Numbered from the stretch's first letter, positions 37,359-47,584 are shown. The stretch: DNA of 64,000 nt from Schaalia sp. 19OD2882 (GCF_018986735.1 NZ_CP065521.1:2046001-2110000); one strand, 5' to 3'. Translations and numbers: made by a program. The notes: generated by a model not told the origin, from the sequence alone.

Positions 37359-37388
37359 AGTCTATGCAGTGCTCGCGCACCGGGTCAA
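37359..37388 (-). promoter_or_regulatory. Promoter of the rplM-rpsI operon
   Basis: TTGACC and TAGACT are separated by 18 bases, close to the sigma-70-type consensus. The -35 overlaps the end of the debranching-enzyme gene. The leader to rplM is about 140 bases. Confidence 0.65.
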
Positions 37389-40273
37389 AGCTGTCGCCCC
37401 ACTGTGGCCGACTCCTCACGGGCGCCCGAACCCGCCTCGCCCTCGCCCCCGGGAGCGCACCCGGCAGCCCATTCCCACAGGACACTCGCCGTACGGCCCG
37501 GCAGGGAGAGCACCCCCTGGGACGCCTCCCACGCGACCTGTCCGGCCAACGGGTCGGCGCCATGTGCCAGGAGAGGGTGCACGCGCAGGTCCCTGCCGAC
37601 AAGGTCCTGGACGCGCACATGCACCTGCCACGGCGCCGGGTTGAGGGCGATGAGCATCGAGTCCACCCGCGGATCCAGGTCCTGCCCGGTCTGGCCACCG
37701 GGGGCGTCCTCGACGACGAGGGCGACCACGCCGGGCACCCGGCGCCCGTCCCGGTCGATTCCGCCGGAGAGGACCTCCAGGGCGGGAACACGCATCCGCT
37801 CACGCACCCGGGCCCCTGTTCCAAGCGCGAACAGGGGCGTCGAGGAACGCACACGCAGCAGGTCCAGGGCCATGTCTCGGGCGAGCTCCATGTCCGCCCT
37901 CGAGGGGTGCAACAGGCGGTTGCGCAGAAGGGGGCGCATGAGGTCCCACCGGCGCCCGTTCTTGCCCCACCCGGGAAGGCCCGTGCCGAAGCCGTGGGTG
38001 GACAGGCTCCAGTCCACCGCATTGACGGCCACGCCGGAGTCGAAGGAGTCCCGGTCCAGGGACTTCGAACGCAGCACCTCGGTGCCCGCGTGCCAGAAGC
38101 AGATGCCCTGCCCCCAGGCGAGTGTGGCCAGGGCCAAGGTGTTCACGCGGATGCGCTGGTCCATGGGGGTGTCGACCGGAAGCTTCCACACGAGGGCGTC
38201 GAAGAGGGTTTCATTGTCGTGGGCGTCGACGTAGTTCACGCATTCGAGGGGATCACGGGTCCATCCGGCGGGCGCCCCGCGGAAGGAGATGTCACGCCCT
38301 TTGCGCACGACCCCGTCGTGGCAGAGGATCGGCAGGTCCGCGGGCGCCCCGAGCATTCCCAGGGTGACGAGGTCGCTCAAGTGTCCGAGTCGCGCACAGG
38401 CACCTGGGTCGGGGCCCGAGGCTCCTGTGGCGCCGCCGATGCCGTTCGGGGCGAGGGCGAGACCGGTGGCCCAGCCTTGGAGGGCGCGTTGGTCCTCGTC
38501 GAAGGGGCCTCCGCCGCGCACGGCGTCTCGCAGGCGGTCGTTGAAGGCGCCGATTCCGCTTCCCGCAAGGTTCACCTGCCGGGCCTGGACGAAGAGGGCG
38601 TCCCCGGCGACCGGCCCGAAGTCCCATCCTTCCCCGTAGAGCATGATGTGGCGGCCGTCGATGCCGTCGGCGTCAGGGTCCAGGTCGTCCAGGGCTCGCC
38701 GGATGCGGCGCATGAGCTCCAGGGGCAGGTGGCCCATGAGGTCGAAGCGGAAGCCGTCGACACGGAAGTGGCGGGCCCAGTGCAACACCGAGTCGAGCAC
38801 CATCCGCCCGGTCATCATGTGTTCGGTGGCGGTGTCGTCATTGCAGGCGGAGCCCTGCACGCACCCGTCGGCGTCCAGGCGGTGGTGGTACCCGGGCACG
38901 ACCCGGTCCAGGACGGAGCTGGGGTCCTGCCCGGAGGCGTTCATGTGGTTGTGGACGACGTCCAGGACGACACGCAGTCCCGCCCGGTGCAGGGCGGCGA
39001 CCATGCTCCTGTGTTCGCGAAGGCGTGCCAGGCCGTCCTGGTTCCCGCCGGTGGCGTAGGAGCCTTCGGGCACGTTCCAGTGCCACGGGTCGTAACCCCA
39101 GTTGTAGGAGTCGATTGCGGCCCGCTGGGCGCGCAGCTGCTGGGGGGTCTCGCTTGCCGGGTCGCTCGGTGGGGGCGGCAATTCCTCCTCACGGGTGAAG
39201 GACCGCAGGTCGGGGTCCTCGATGACGGTGGCGAAGTCGTAGGTGGGCAGCAGGTGGACGGTGTCCAGGCCCGCCTCGGCCAGGGAACGCAGGTGGCGCA
39301 TACCGGTCGAGTCGGGGTGGGTGAAGGCCATGTAGGTGCCGCGGTGATGCGCGGGGACCGAGGAGTCGCGGGCGCTGAAGTCGGCGATGTGGACTTCCCA
39401 GATGCTCCGCGCCCTCCGGGGGTCCAGGGGTGGGGGCGCGCTGGCCTGCCACTCCTCGGGCAGCCCGTCGGGATCGGCGGGATCGGCCAGGACGCTCCAG
39501 CGGGAGTCCCGGGAAAGCGCCACCGAGCAGGGGTCGGTGACACGGTTGACCACCCGGACCCCTGTCGGTGTGGGGGCGCCGACGATCTGGTGGGGGCTCG
39601 GCCCCGGGGTGGGGGCTCCGGCGATGCCACGCGCTCCCCCGCCGCTGTCCAGGGCGTCTTCGGGCAGGACCAGGTGGACCCGCCACAGGTACTTCGCGCC
39701 GTACCAGGACTCCTTGCCACGAAGGCTCCACATTCCTGTGGCCGCATTGCGCCTGGCGGGAAGGACCAGTGGTTCCTGCCCCTTCATGAGGTCCACTTCC
39801 ACTTCGACCAGGACGGCGGTGGGCGCCCACAGGTGGAGTGTCGGCACTCGCCCGTCCCATTGGGTGCCCAGCGGCGCGTCGGCGGCCTCGGCGTAGAGGT
39901 CGTCGAGGGCGCGGGCGATCTGGGTGCGAGTGGAGTGCATGCGGCCATCCGGGTGGGTCACCTCGACCACGGGCGCATCCTGCAACAGCGCCGCCACCGC
40001 CTCCCGCAGGGCACCGGCCTGGCCGGTGGCGCCGGCGGCGCGGCCTCCAGGGGGAGGCGCATCGGCCACTTCGACGGCCCAGACCCGCCAGGCGCGCCCG
40101 CGAAGCTCCGGCGCCCGGGCGGTGATCTCCACCCCTGTGGGGCCGAGGTCCCCAAGGGCGAGCTCCGGGTGGGCGCCGAAGCGCACGCGAGCGCCCTCGG
40201 GAGCAAGGTCCTGCGGCAGGGCCAGGTGCGTGGCGTCGACCCAGATCGCCCGCGCCCCCTGCGGGGCGCTCAC
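37385..40273 (-). CDS. pulA: Pullulanase-type alpha-1,6-glucosidase (GH13 debranching enzyme)
   Basis: The 962-residue protein hydrolyses alpha-1,6 branches of alpha-glucans. It has N-terminal carbohydrate- and starch-binding-like sandwiches, then the GH13 barrel with YNWGYDPWHWNVPEGSYA, VVLDVVHNH, DGFRFDLMGH (nucleophile Asp), MLYGEGWDFG (acid Glu) and NYVDAHDNETLFDAL. The YNWGYDP segment is typical of pullulanases. No signal peptide is seen, so it is probably cytoplasmic and acts on glycogen or imported dextrins. The GTG start overlaps the truA stop (GTGA) and has GGGGAGG upstream. Confidence 0.92.
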   Translation of the reverse strand: MSAPQGARAIWVDATHLALPQDLAPEGARVRFGAHPELALGDLGPTGVEITARAPELRGRAWRVWAVEVADAPPPGGRAAGATGQAGALREAVAALLQDAPVVEVTHPDGRMHSTRTQIARALDDLYAEAADAPLGTQWDGRVPTLHLWAPTAVLVEVEVDLMKGQEPLVLPARRNAATGMWSLRGKESWYGAKYLWRVHLVLPEDALDSGGGARGIAGAPTPGPSPHQIVGAPTPTGVRVVNRVTDPCSVALSRDSRWSVLADPADPDGLPEEWQASAPPPLDPRRARSIWEVHIADFSARDSSVPAHHRGTYMAFTHPDSTGMRHLRSLAEAGLDTVHLLPTYDFATVIEDPDLRSFTREEELPPPPSDPASETPQQLRAQRAAIDSYNWGYDPWHWNVPEGSYATGGNQDGLARLREHRSMVAALHRAGLRVVLDVVHNHMNASGQDPSSVLDRVVPGYHHRLDADGCVQGSACNDDTATEHMMTGRMVLDSVLHWARHFRVDGFRFDLMGHLPLELMRRIRRALDDLDPDADGIDGRHIMLYGEGWDFGPVAGDALFVQARQVNLAGSGIGAFNDRLRDAVRGGGPFDEDQRALQGWATGLALAPNGIGGATGASGPDPGACARLGHLSDLVTLGMLGAPADLPILCHDGVVRKGRDISFRGAPAGWTRDPLECVNYVDAHDNETLFDALVWKLPVDTPMDQRIRVNTLALATLAWGQGICFWHAGTEVLRSKSLDRDSFDSGVAVNAVDWSLSTHGFGTGLPGWGKNGRRWDLMRPLLRNRLLHPSRADMELARDMALDLLRVRSSTPLFALGTGARVRERMRVPALEVLSGGIDRDGRRVPGVVALVVEDAPGGQTGQDLDPRVDSMLIALNPAPWQVHVRVQDLVGRDLRVHPLLAHGADPLAGQVAWEASQGVLSLPGRTASVLWEWAAGCAPGGEGEAGSGAREESATVGRQL

Positions 40274-41238
40274 TCGGCCTCCCCGCAGCAGGGTTCGTCG
40301 CGTCGACGACGGGCCTGACTCACCCGCGCCGCCCACTCCTGCGCCTGCGGGTAGTCGACCCGCTCCAGGGTCAGTCCGTGGGGCGGGGCAACCGGCGCCG
40401 CGCTCTCACGCGAGGCCGCCGCGAGCAACTCCGCCGGCCACTCGGGTGCGCGCCGCCCTCGTCCCACCTCAAGAAGGGCCCCGACCAGGGAACGCACCAT
40501 CGAATGGCAGAAGGCGTCGGCCTCGACCCGGAAGGTGATGATCCCCTGCGGGTCCTCCTCGACGTCCAGGCGGGTGAGGGTGCGGCTGGTCGTGGCCCCC
40601 TCGCGCGGCCGGCAGTAGGACAGGAAGTCGTGTTCGCCGAGCAGGGCCCGCCCGGCCTCGGCCATGAGAGGAACGTCCAGTGCCGCATCGACCCAGACCA
40701 CGTCATGGCGCCGCAGCGGGTCCCGGTGGCCGCCGGGGACCACCCGGTAGGCGTAGGCCCGCCCAGTGGCCGCGAAACGCGCGTCGAAGTCGGTGGACAC
40801 GACACCCGCCCGGTGGATGAGGACGTCGGTGACACCCTTCGGGCAGGCCAGGCCGCGCTCTCGGAACCATTGTGCGGCCGCCAGCGCCAGCAGGGCATTG
40901 AGGCGCCGGACCAGGGCGGTGCAGCGATCCTGTTCCCCGTCCCGTTCAGGCCCGGCATCGGCGGCCGGTGTGCGCACGAGGCGCTCCCAGGCCGAGCGGG
41001 GCAGGTCCACGTGGACCACCTGGTGGCGGGCGTGGACGCCGGCGTCGGTGCGCCCGGCCACCGTCACCGAAAGGCGTTGGCCCACCAGAGTCTCCAGCGC
41101 GTCTTCGAGCATCCCCTGCACGGTGAGTGTTCCCGGCTGGGCGGCCCACCCGTGGAAGCGTGTGCCGTCATAGGCCAGGTCCAGGCGCACCCTCGGCGTG
41201 AGGGACGCGTCAGTGGAGGTCGGCAGGTCGGTGCTCAC
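40270..41238 (-). CDS. truA: tRNA pseudouridine(38-40) synthase TruA
   Basis: TruA modifies U38-U40 in tRNA anticodon stems. The 322-residue protein has LAYDGTRFHGWAAQP, the catalytic Asp in AGRTDAGVHA, RAYAYRV and DAFCHSMVRSLVGALLEVG. It is longer than the E. coli enzyme because of an insert (about residues 100-125) before LNALLALAA. GTG at 41238 is the best start; the frame stays open to 41334. Its place after rplQ is conserved. Confidence 0.95.
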   Translation of the reverse strand: MSTDLPTSTDASLTPRVRLDLAYDGTRFHGWAAQPGTLTVQGMLEDALETLVGQRLSVTVAGRTDAGVHARHQVVHVDLPRSAWERLVRTPAADAGPERDGEQDRCTALVRRLNALLALAAAQWFRERGLACPKGVTDVLIHRAGVVSTDFDARFAATGRAYAYRVVPGGHRDPLRRHDVVWVDAALDVPLMAEAGRALLGEHDFLSYCRPREGATTSRTLTRLDVEEDPQGIITFRVEADAFCHSMVRSLVGALLEVGRGRRAPEWPAELLAAASRESAAPVAPPHGLTLERVDYPQAQEWAARVSQARRRRDEPCCGEAE

Positions 41239-41290
41239 GGGCTCAGCGTAGTGCCCCCAAACCGGGGTGGAACACCGTGTGCGGGGTGAA

Positions 41291-41329
41291 GGCCGGGGCC
41301 CGGGATCACTGTGATCCCGGGCCCCGGCC
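41291..41329 (-). terminator. Terminator after rplQ
   Basis: A 19-bp perfect inverted repeat with a one-base centre (effective loop 3-5 bases) starts 39 bases after the rplQ stop. It is the strongest stem in the window and ends the rpoA-rplQ transcript. Confidence 0.8.
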
Positions 41330-41367
41330 CTCACGTCAGCAGGTGGGCGGCCACTGGCCGCCCCGGC

Positions 41368-41871
41368 TCACTTGTCCTCGGTGGTCTCGGCCTGCTCGGC
41401 CGGAGTCTCCTCAGCGGGGGTCTCCTCGGCGGCCTTGGCCTCCTCCTTCTTGGCGGCAGCGGCAGCGGCAGCGGTCTTGGTCGCGGACGAGACCACGGCC
41501 TTCTTCTCCACGCGCTCCATGACGAAGGCGATCTGCATCATCGGGGCGTTGTCGCCCTTGCGGTTGCCCACGCGGGTCAGACGGGTGTAGCCGCCCTGAC
41601 GCTCGGGGTCCATCGCGGGGACGATCTCCTCGAAGAGCAGGTAGGCGGCTTCCTTGCTCGCCACCTTCTTGAGGAAGGTGCGGCGGGCGTGCATGTCACC
41701 GCGCTTGGCCTTGGTGACCAGCTTCTCGATGTAGGGCTGCAGCATCTTCGCCTTGGCCTCGGTGGTCACCAGCTCACGGTGCTCGATGAGCTGGGCCGCC
41801 AAGTTGGCCAGGATGATCTTCTGGTGTGCCGGGCTGCCGCCCAGGCGGGCACCCTTCTTGGGGGTGGGCAT
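41368..41871 (-). CDS. rplQ: 50S ribosomal protein L17
   Basis: L17 sits near the tunnel exit. The 167-residue protein begins [17 protein letters not shown] and contains the family core to VMERVEKK (about residue 122). An Ala-, Glu- and Lys-rich tail of about 45 residues follows, an extension seen in many actinobacterial L17 proteins. It is 44 bases after rpoA. Confidence 0.97.
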   Translation of the reverse strand: MPTPKKGARLGGSPAHQKIILANLAAQLIEHRELVTTEAKAKMLQPYIEKLVTKAKRGDMHARRTFLKKVASKEAAYLLFEEIVPAMDPERQGGYTRLTRVGNRKGDNAPMMQIAFVMERVEKKAVVSSATKTAAAAAAAKKEEAKAAEETPAEETPAEQAETTEDK

Positions 41872-41915
41872 GGATTGTCTCCTGTGGATTCATGCGTCCA
41901 TCGGACGCGTCTTTG

Positions 41916-42914
41916 TCAGATGGACTGGTCGTCGCTGAAGGTGATCGAGGCGGAGCCGTCGTCTCCGCCCTGCGGCATGGTCGAGTCCTTGAGGGTCATG
42001 CCCAGGGTCGCGAGCGACTCCTTGATCTCCTCGATGGACTTGGTGCCGAAGTTGCGGATGTCGAGCAGGTCGGCCTCGGAGTGGGCGACCAACTCGCCGA
42101 CGGTGAGGATCCCACGGCGACGCAGCGCGTTGTAGGAACGCGACTGCAGGTTGAGGCTCTCGATCGGCAGCGCCAGGTCGGCGGCCAGGGTGGCGTCGGT
42201 GGTGGAGGGCCCCACCTCGATGCCCTCGGCCTCCTCGTTGAGCTCGCGCATGAGCCCGAAGAGTTCGACCAGGGTCTTGCCGGCAGAGGCCAGAGCGTCA
42301 CGCGGGGAGATCGCGGGCTTGGTCTCCACGTCGATGACGAGGCGGTCGAAGTCGGTGCGCTGCTCGACACGGGTCGCCTCGACCTTGTAGGTCACCTTGA
42401 CCACGGGCGAGTAGATCGAGTCGATCGGGATGACCGAGATCTCGGCCTGCGGGTTCTTGTTCTGCGCGGCCGAGACGTAGCCGCGACCGCGTTCGACGGT
42501 CAGCTCGATCTCCAGCTTGCCCTTCTCGTTGAGGGTGGCCAGGTGCAGGTCGGGGTTGTGGATCTCCACACCCGCCGGCGGCGTGATGTCACCGGCGACG
42601 ATTTCGCCCGGACCCGCCTTGCGCAGGTACATGACGACCGGCTCGTCGTTCTCCGAGGAGAGGACGATCTGCTTGATGTTGAGGATGATCTCGGCCACGT
42701 CCTCCTTCACGCCTTCCACGGTGCGGAACTCGTGAGGCACTCCATCGATGCGGATGGAGGTCACTGCCGCGCCGGGGATCGACGAGAGCAGAGTGCGACG
42801 CAGGGAGTTGCCCAGCGTGTAGCCGAACCCGGGCTCGAGGGGCTCCAGGGTGAAGCGGGAGCGGAAGTCGCTGACCTTCTCCTCGGTCAGGATGGGGCGC
42901 TCTGCAATGAGCAC
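41916..42914 (-). CDS. rpoA: RNA polymerase alpha subunit
   Basis: Alpha forms the dimer that starts core assembly; its C-terminal domain contacts UP elements and activators. The 332-residue protein has the N-terminal domain ([21 protein letters not shown]) and the C-terminal domain ([23 protein letters not shown]). GTG at 42914 gives the standard LIAERP start with AAAGGA upstream; an ATG at 42944 would add ten residues. The gap of 164 bases to rpsK is where rpsD is found in many bacteria, but it is absent here. Confidence 0.97.
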   Translation of the reverse strand: MLIAERPILTEEKVSDFRSRFTLEPLEPGFGYTLGNSLRRTLLSSIPGAAVTSIRIDGVPHEFRTVEGVKEDVAEIILNIKQIVLSSENDEPVVMYLRKAGPGEIVAGDITPPAGVEIHNPDLHLATLNEKGKLEIELTVERGRGYVSAAQNKNPQAEISVIPIDSIYSPVVKVTYKVEATRVEQRTDFDRLVIDVETKPAISPRDALASAGKTLVELFGLMRELNEEAEGIEVGPSTTDATLAADLALPIESLNLQSRSYNALRRRGILTVGELVAHSEADLLDIRNFGTKSIEEIKESLATLGMTLKDSTMPQGGDDGSASITFSDDQSI

Positions 42915-43078
42915 GTCGTGTCCTTTCTTCCCGGCGCCCGCCATATGACGCCGGATGGTGGTCCGCTTGGTGCGGTCTCAAAGGGTTGGGGTGGCCAATG
43001 GCAGGCTCCCCGGACGTGGGGGTTGGTCGTCCTCGTCTTCCTGGGAGGGCGACGAGGGCGGGGCCCCTCCTGCCGCGG

Positions 43079-43486
43079 TCAGCCGCGGCGACGCTTCGGG
43101 GGACGGGCGCCGTTGTGCGCCTGGGGGGTGACGTCCTGGATCGAGCCGACCTCGAGGCCGGCGGCCTGGAGGGAACGGATCGCGGTCTCGCGGCCGGAGC
43201 CGGGTCCCTTGACGAAGACGTCGACCTTCTTCATCCCGTGCTCCTGCGCGCGACGGGCGGCGGCCTCGGCGGCCAGCTGCGCGGCGAAGGGGGTGGACTT
43301 GCGTGAGCCCTTGAAGCCCACCTGGCCGGAGGAGGCCCAAGCGATGACCGCGCCGGTCGGGTCGGTGATGGAGACGATCGTGTTGTTGAACGTCGACTTG
43401 ATGTAGGCGCGACCCTGGGTCACGTTCTTGGAGATCTTGCGGCGCGGCTTGCGTCCGGCACCGCTGCGGGTGGTCTTTCCAGCCAT
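43079..43486 (-). CDS. rpsK: 30S ribosomal protein S11
   Basis: S11 lies on the 30S platform near the E site. The 135-residue protein has the family segments [32 protein letters not shown] and the C-terminal [18 protein letters not shown]. It is 73 bases after rpsM. Confidence 0.97.
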   Translation of the reverse strand: MAGKTTRSGAGRKPRRKISKNVTQGRAYIKSTFNNTIVSITDPTGAVIAWASSGQVGFKGSRKSTPFAAQLAAEAAARRAQEHGMKKVDVFVKGPGSGRETAIRSLQAAGLEVGSIQDVTPQAHNGARPPKRRRG

Positions 43487-43559
43487 GTGATTCAGTTCCT
43501 TCGAAGTCGTGTGGATTCTCGCGTCGCCCGATCAGCGCAGACGGGGTCGACGCCGGCCG

Positions 43560-43934
43560 TCACTTGGCCTTCTTCTTGCCTGCAACAGTGCGCTTGGGGC
43601 CCTTGCGGGTGCGCGCGTTGGTCTTGGTGCGCTGACCGTGGACCGGCAGGCCACGACGGTGACGAAGGCCCTGGTAGGAACCGATCTCGACCTTGCGGCG
43701 GATGTCGGCCTGGACCTCACGACGCAGGTCGCCTTCGACCTTGTAGTTGGACTCGATGTGGTCACGAAGCTTGACCAGGTCCTCCTCGGTGGCGTCCTTG
43801 ACGCGCAGGTCGGGGCTGACTCCAGTGGCTTCGAGAGTCTCCTTGGCGCGGGTGCGCCCGACTCCGTAGATGTAGGTGAGCGCGATCTCCATCCGCTTCT
43901 CGCGGGGCAGGTCGACGCCGGCAATGCGTGCCAT
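43560..43934 (-). CDS. rpsM: 30S ribosomal protein S13
   Basis: S13 makes the head bridges and contacts the P-site tRNA. The 124-residue protein begins [14 protein letters not shown] and has [12 protein letters not shown] and the basic tail [19 protein letters not shown]. It follows rpmJ by 152 bases. Confidence 0.97.
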   Translation of the reverse strand: MARIAGVDLPREKRMEIALTYIYGVGRTRAKETLEATGVSPDLRVKDATEEDLVKLRDHIESNYKVEGDLRREVQADIRRKVEIGSYQGLRHRRGLPVHGQRTKTNARTRKGPKRTVAGKKKAK

Positions 43935-44086
43935 GTGTGTGCTCCAGTGGCTATTCGGAGGTCGTCATCTCCTCTTCCGACCGAATTGTCGGCCCCGGCC
44001 TCCGAACCGGGGGTCGCCCTCACCTGGGTGGGGCCTTCGAGGAGATGCTGTCGGGCTCATCGCCCGTTGGGCCGCATCGGCAGGGG

Positions 44087-44200
44087 TCAGCCCTGACGCT
44101 GCTTGTGCCGGGGGTTGTCGCAGATGACCATGACATTGCCGTGGCGACGAATCACCTTGCACTTGTCACAGATCGTCTTGACACTCGGCTTGACCTTCAT
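44087..44200 (-). CDS. rpmJ: 50S ribosomal protein L36
   Basis: This 37-residue zinc protein has the ligand set C11, C14, C27 and H32 (ICDKC, ICDNPRH) of the zinc-binding L36 form. A GGAGG precedes the ATG. It lies between infA and rpsM, the usual place. Confidence 0.96.
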   Translation of the reverse strand: MKVKPSVKTICDKCKVIRRHGNVMVICDNPRHKQRQG

Positions 44201-44243
44201 GGTGGTTACCTCCGCCGCCCGGGGGCGGCATGTGTCGGTTCGT

Positions 44244-44465
44244 TCACTTGTACCGGTAGACGATGCGACCTCGCGAGAGGTCGTAGGGGCTCAGCTCGAC
44301 GACGACCCGGTCCTCGGGGAGGATCCGGATGTAGTGCTGACGCATCTTCCCGGCGATGTGCCCCAGGACGATGTGTCCGTTGCTCAGTTCCACGCGGAAC
44401 ATCGCGTTCGGCAGGGCCTCGATGACCGTGCCTTCGATCTCGATGACGCCGTCCTTCTTGGCCAT
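44244..44465 (-). CDS. infA: Translation initiation factor IF-1
   Basis: IF-1 binds the 30S A site during initiation. The 73-residue protein [20 protein letters not shown] is a single OB fold, ending in [10 protein letters not shown]. The frame is open further upstream, but ATG at 44465 with a GGAGGAAC just before it is the standard start. It is the first gene of the infA-rpmJ-rpsM-rpsK-rpoA-rplQ run; 163 bases separate it from map. Confidence 0.97.
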   Translation of the reverse strand: MAKKDGVIEIEGTVIEALPNAMFRVELSNGHIVLGHIAGKMRQHYIRILPEDRVVVELSPYDLSRGRIVYRYK

Positions 44466-44628
44466 GTTCCTCCGTCTGGTCGCACCTCCGGTACCCGGTG
44501 CACGGCGTGCGCCGGTGGGCGTGGCGACACGCCCGAGGATCCACATTACGCGAGAATGCGCCCGAAGTGATAGTCGGGCGGGCTGTAGACCGCGTCACTG
44601 CCCGGGCGCTGCTCCGCCCTCGTGCCCC

Positions 44629-45525
44629 TCAGTCGTCCAGGTCGACCGGGGTGATCCCGAAAGGCGCCAGCAGCGCGGCCCCGCGGTCCGGGGCGGTCAG
44701 GACGCTCACCCCGTCCTCGACAATGGCAATCGAATGCTCCCACTGGACGGCGTCGGAGCCGTCCTTCGTGCGCACGGTCCAGCCGTCGCGGTCGGTGGTC
44801 ACCTCGGCGCAGCCGCCGGTGAGCATGGGTTCGACGGCCAGCACCATGCCGGGCCGCAGCTTCTCGGTCCGCCCGTGCACCATGTAGTTGAGCACGTCGG
44901 GCGCCTGGTGCATGGCGGTGCCGATGCCGTGGCCGGTGAACTCCTCGACGATTCCGGCCTCCCAGCCGAAGCGCTCCCCGTGGTCCTCGACGACCTTCTC
45001 CACGGCGGCGCCCACCACGCCGACCCGGCGGCCCGTGGCCACTGCGGCCAATGCCGCATCCAGAGCGGCGTGGGTGACCTGGTCCAGCTGCCGGCGGCGC
45101 TCCAGCAGATCCGGCGGAATCGCGGCTTCGGCGGCGCTCGGGCCGCCCGTGGTCGGGCGGGGCTCATCCCCGATGATCATCGTGATCGCCGCATCACCGT
45201 GCCACTGCTTCCCGGCCTCGACGATGTAGGCTCCGCAGTCGAAACTCACGATGTCCCCGGCCCGCAGCCGCTTCTTGCCGGGGATGCCGTGGACGACCTC
45301 GTCATTGACACTGATGCACACTGTGGCGGGGAATCCGTGGTAGCCTAGGAAGTTGGACTTTGCGCCCGCCTTGGCGATGACCTCGCGGACCACCTCGTCG
45401 CACTCCAGGGTGGTCACACCGGGCGCAGCGAAGTCACGCAACGCCCGGTGGATGTCGGCGACCACCAAGCCGGCCCTGCGCATGAAGCGCATCTGGTCGC
45501 GGGTCTTGAGCTCAATGCGTCGCAC
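44629..45525 (-). CDS. map: Methionine aminopeptidase, type I
   Basis: Map removes the initiator methionine. The 298-residue protein has the five metal ligands: Asp in SFDCGAY, Asp in HGDAAIT, His in GHGIGTAMH, Glu in AVEPMLT and Glu in QWEHSIAIVED, with the substrate His in NDEVVHGIPG. Between the second Asp and the central helix it carries an insert of about 25 residues rich in Pro and Ala (around DEPRPTTGGPS). GTG at 45525 starts three bases after adk. Confidence 0.95.
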   Translation of the reverse strand: MRRIELKTRDQMRFMRRAGLVVADIHRALRDFAAPGVTTLECDEVVREVIAKAGAKSNFLGYHGFPATVCISVNDEVVHGIPGKKRLRAGDIVSFDCGAYIVEAGKQWHGDAAITMIIGDEPRPTTGGPSAAEAAIPPDLLERRRQLDQVTHAALDAALAAVATGRRVGVVGAAVEKVVEDHGERFGWEAGIVEEFTGHGIGTAMHQAPDVLNYMVHGRTEKLRPGMVLAVEPMLTGGCAEVTTDRDGWTVRTKDGSDAVQWEHSIAIVEDGVSVLTAPDRGAALLAPFGITPVDLDD

Positions 45526-45528
45526 GGG

Positions 45529-46113
45529 TCAGCGGCGTTCGGTGCCGATGCGGTCCAGGACCTCGCAGATGCGGGCGAAGACCTGGTCGACGGTTCCCGA
45601 CCCGTCGACGCTCTCCAGCAGGTCCTGGTCGGCGTAGTAGGTGGCGATGGGCTCGGTGGCCTTGTGGTAGACCTCCAGGCGGTGGCGGATGATCTCCTCG
45701 GTGTCGTCGGAGCGGTGCTGCTCCTGGGCACGTTTGAGGATGCGTTCGACGACCTCGTTCTCGTCCACCTCGATGGCCAGCACCACGTCGATGCGCTTGC
45801 CCATGTCCACCAGCAGGTCACGCAGGACGTGCGCCTGGGCCAAGGTGCGAGGGTAGCCGTCCAGCAGGAAACCGCGCTCGGTGTCCGGGGCGGCCAGGCG
45901 CGCCTGCACCATCGGGTTCGTCACCGAGTCGGGGACGAATTCGCCCCGGTCCATGTACTCGCGGGCGCGGCGTCCCAGTTCCGTGTCGGAAGCCATGTTG
46001 GTCCGGAAGATCTCACCGGTGGAGATGGCCGGGATGCCCAGCCTCTCCGCGATCAGGCGGGCCTGCGTTCCCTTGCCGGCGCCAGGGGCGCCCAGGAGGA
46101 TGATCGACGTCAT
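45529..46113 (-). CDS. adk: Adenylate kinase
   Basis: Adk interconverts AMP, ADP and ATP. The 194-residue protein has the P-loop GAPGAGKGTQ (residues 8-17), STGEIFR, GFLLDGYPRT and RLEVYH. It is the short form without a zinc lid, normal for actinobacteria. Its start overlaps the secY stop by four bases. Confidence 0.97.
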   Translation of the reverse strand: MTSIILLGAPGAGKGTQARLIAERLGIPAISTGEIFRTNMASDTELGRRAREYMDRGEFVPDSVTNPMVQARLAAPDTERGFLLDGYPRTLAQAHVLRDLLVDMGKRIDVVLAIEVDENEVVERILKRAQEQHRSDDTEEIIRHRLEVYHKATEPIATYYADQDLLESVDGSGTVDQVFARICEVLDRIGTERR

Positions 46114-47402
46114 CGCAGGAATCCTTCGTAGTGGTGCTGCTGCAGCTGAGTGTTGATCTCCTTGACCGTCTGCAGGCCGACACCGACGACGATGAGCAGT
46201 GTGGTGCCGCCGAAGGGCATCTGGTTCGCGGAGAGGTTCAGGGGAATCATCGCCAGAGTCGGCAGCAGCGCAATGACGACCAGGTACAGGGCGCCGGCAG
46301 TGGTGATGCGATTGATGACGTAGGTGAGGTACTCGGCGGTCGGGCGGCCCGCACGGTAGCCGGGGATGAAGCCGCCGTAGCGCTTCATGTTGTCGGCCAC
46401 CTCGTCGGGGTTGAAGGTGATCGCCGTGTAGAAGAAGGTGAAGAACAGGGTCAGCAGACCGTATCCGACCAGGTACGGCCATGCCGTCTGGCTGAAGTTC
46501 GCACTGATCCACTGCACCCACGCCTGGGTCGGGTCGCCGAACTGGGCCACCAGCGGCGGCAGCGCCAGGATCGAGGTGGCGAAGATGACGGGGATGACGC
46601 CCGACATGTTGAGCTTGAGCGGAATGTAGGTGGTGGTGCCGCCGTACTGTCGCCGGCCCACCATGCGCTTGGCGTACTGGACGGGAATGCGGCGCTGGGC
46701 CTGCTCCAGGTAGACGACCACCAGGGTCACGGCCAGCATCAGGCCGACGATGGCGGCCACGGACCCCCACTTGCCGGCCTGGCCGATGCTCAGCAGCTGG
46801 GAGGGCAGGCGGGCGGCGATCGAGGTGAAGATGAGCAGCGACATGCCGTTGCCGATGCCGCGTTCGGTGACGAGCTCGCCCAGCCACATGATGACGCCGG
46901 TGCCGGCCGTCATCACCAGGATCATGAGCAGGATCATCGGGATCGAGTCGTCGCCGATGACCTTGTGGGTGCAGCCGGAGAACATCTGGCCCGAACGTGC
47001 CAAGGCGATGTACGTGGTCGACTGGAGGATGCCGAGGAAGATCGTCAGGTAACGCGTGTACTGCGTGAGCTTGGCCTGACCGGTCTGGCCCTCCTTGTGC
47101 AGGTCGTCGAACCTGGGGATGACCACGCGCAGCAGCTGGATGATGATCGACGCGGTGATGTAGGGCATGATGCCCAGCGCGAAGACCGACAGCTGCAGCA
47201 GCGCGCCACCGGAGAAGAGGTTGACCAGATCCAGGAGGGAAGCTTCGTTCTGGTTGGCGATGCACATCTGGACGGCCTTGGAATCCACACCCGGGGTCGG
47301 GATGAAGGATCCGAGGCGGAACAGCGCCATGATCATCAGCGTGAAGAACAGCTTCCGACGCAGGTCGGGGGTACGGAACGCCTGCGCGAACGCACTGAGC
47401 AA
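46110..47402 (-). CDS. secY: Protein translocase subunit SecY
   Basis: SecY is the channel of the Sec export system. The 430-residue protein has ten predicted helices, with FRTPDLRRKLFFTL at the start, the plug-region GGALLQLSVFALGIMPYI and the ribosome-binding loop around TYIPLKLNMSGVIPVIFA. The start is TTG at 47402, backed by AGGAGG six bases upstream. It lies 222 bases after rplO behind a strong terminator, so secY-adk-map appears to be its own transcript. Confidence 0.96.
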   Translation of the reverse strand: MLSAFAQAFRTPDLRRKLFFTLMIMALFRLGSFIPTPGVDSKAVQMCIANQNEASLLDLVNLFSGGALLQLSVFALGIMPYITASIIIQLLRVVIPRFDDLHKEGQTGQAKLTQYTRYLTIFLGILQSTTYIALARSGQMFSGCTHKVIGDDSIPMILLMILVMTAGTGVIMWLGELVTERGIGNGMSLLIFTSIAARLPSQLLSIGQAGKWGSVAAIVGLMLAVTLVVVYLEQAQRRIPVQYAKRMVGRRQYGGTTTYIPLKLNMSGVIPVIFATSILALPPLVAQFGDPTQAWVQWISANFSQTAWPYLVGYGLLTLFFTFFYTAITFNPDEVADNMKRYGGFIPGYRAGRPTAEYLTYVINRITTAGALYLVVIALLPTLAMIPLNLSANQMPFGGTTLLIVVGVGLQTVKEINTQLQQHHYEGFLR

Positions 47403-47461
47403 GGCTTCCTCCTGGTGGTGACGGGTTCACCCGTGGGCCGATTGCCCGGGGCGACTGGCCC

Positions 47462-47467
47462 AGCCTA
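47462..47467 (-). promoter_or_regulatory. Possible -10 box for secY-adk-map
   Basis: TAGGCT lies about 60 bases before the secY TTG and after the rplO terminator. A TTGGCC is 19 bases further upstream, which is a wide spacing. The position is right for a promoter but the boxes are weak. Confidence 0.35.
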
Positions 47468-47584
47468 CCGGAACGGTGCCGGTGCGGGCCAAAAGGTGTG
47501 GTGGTGGCCATTTCGACGAGGGCGCCGCCCTCGTCCCACAGGCCGTTCGAGGGGGCGTGTCGCCTCCCGGCCGGTGACGTGACA

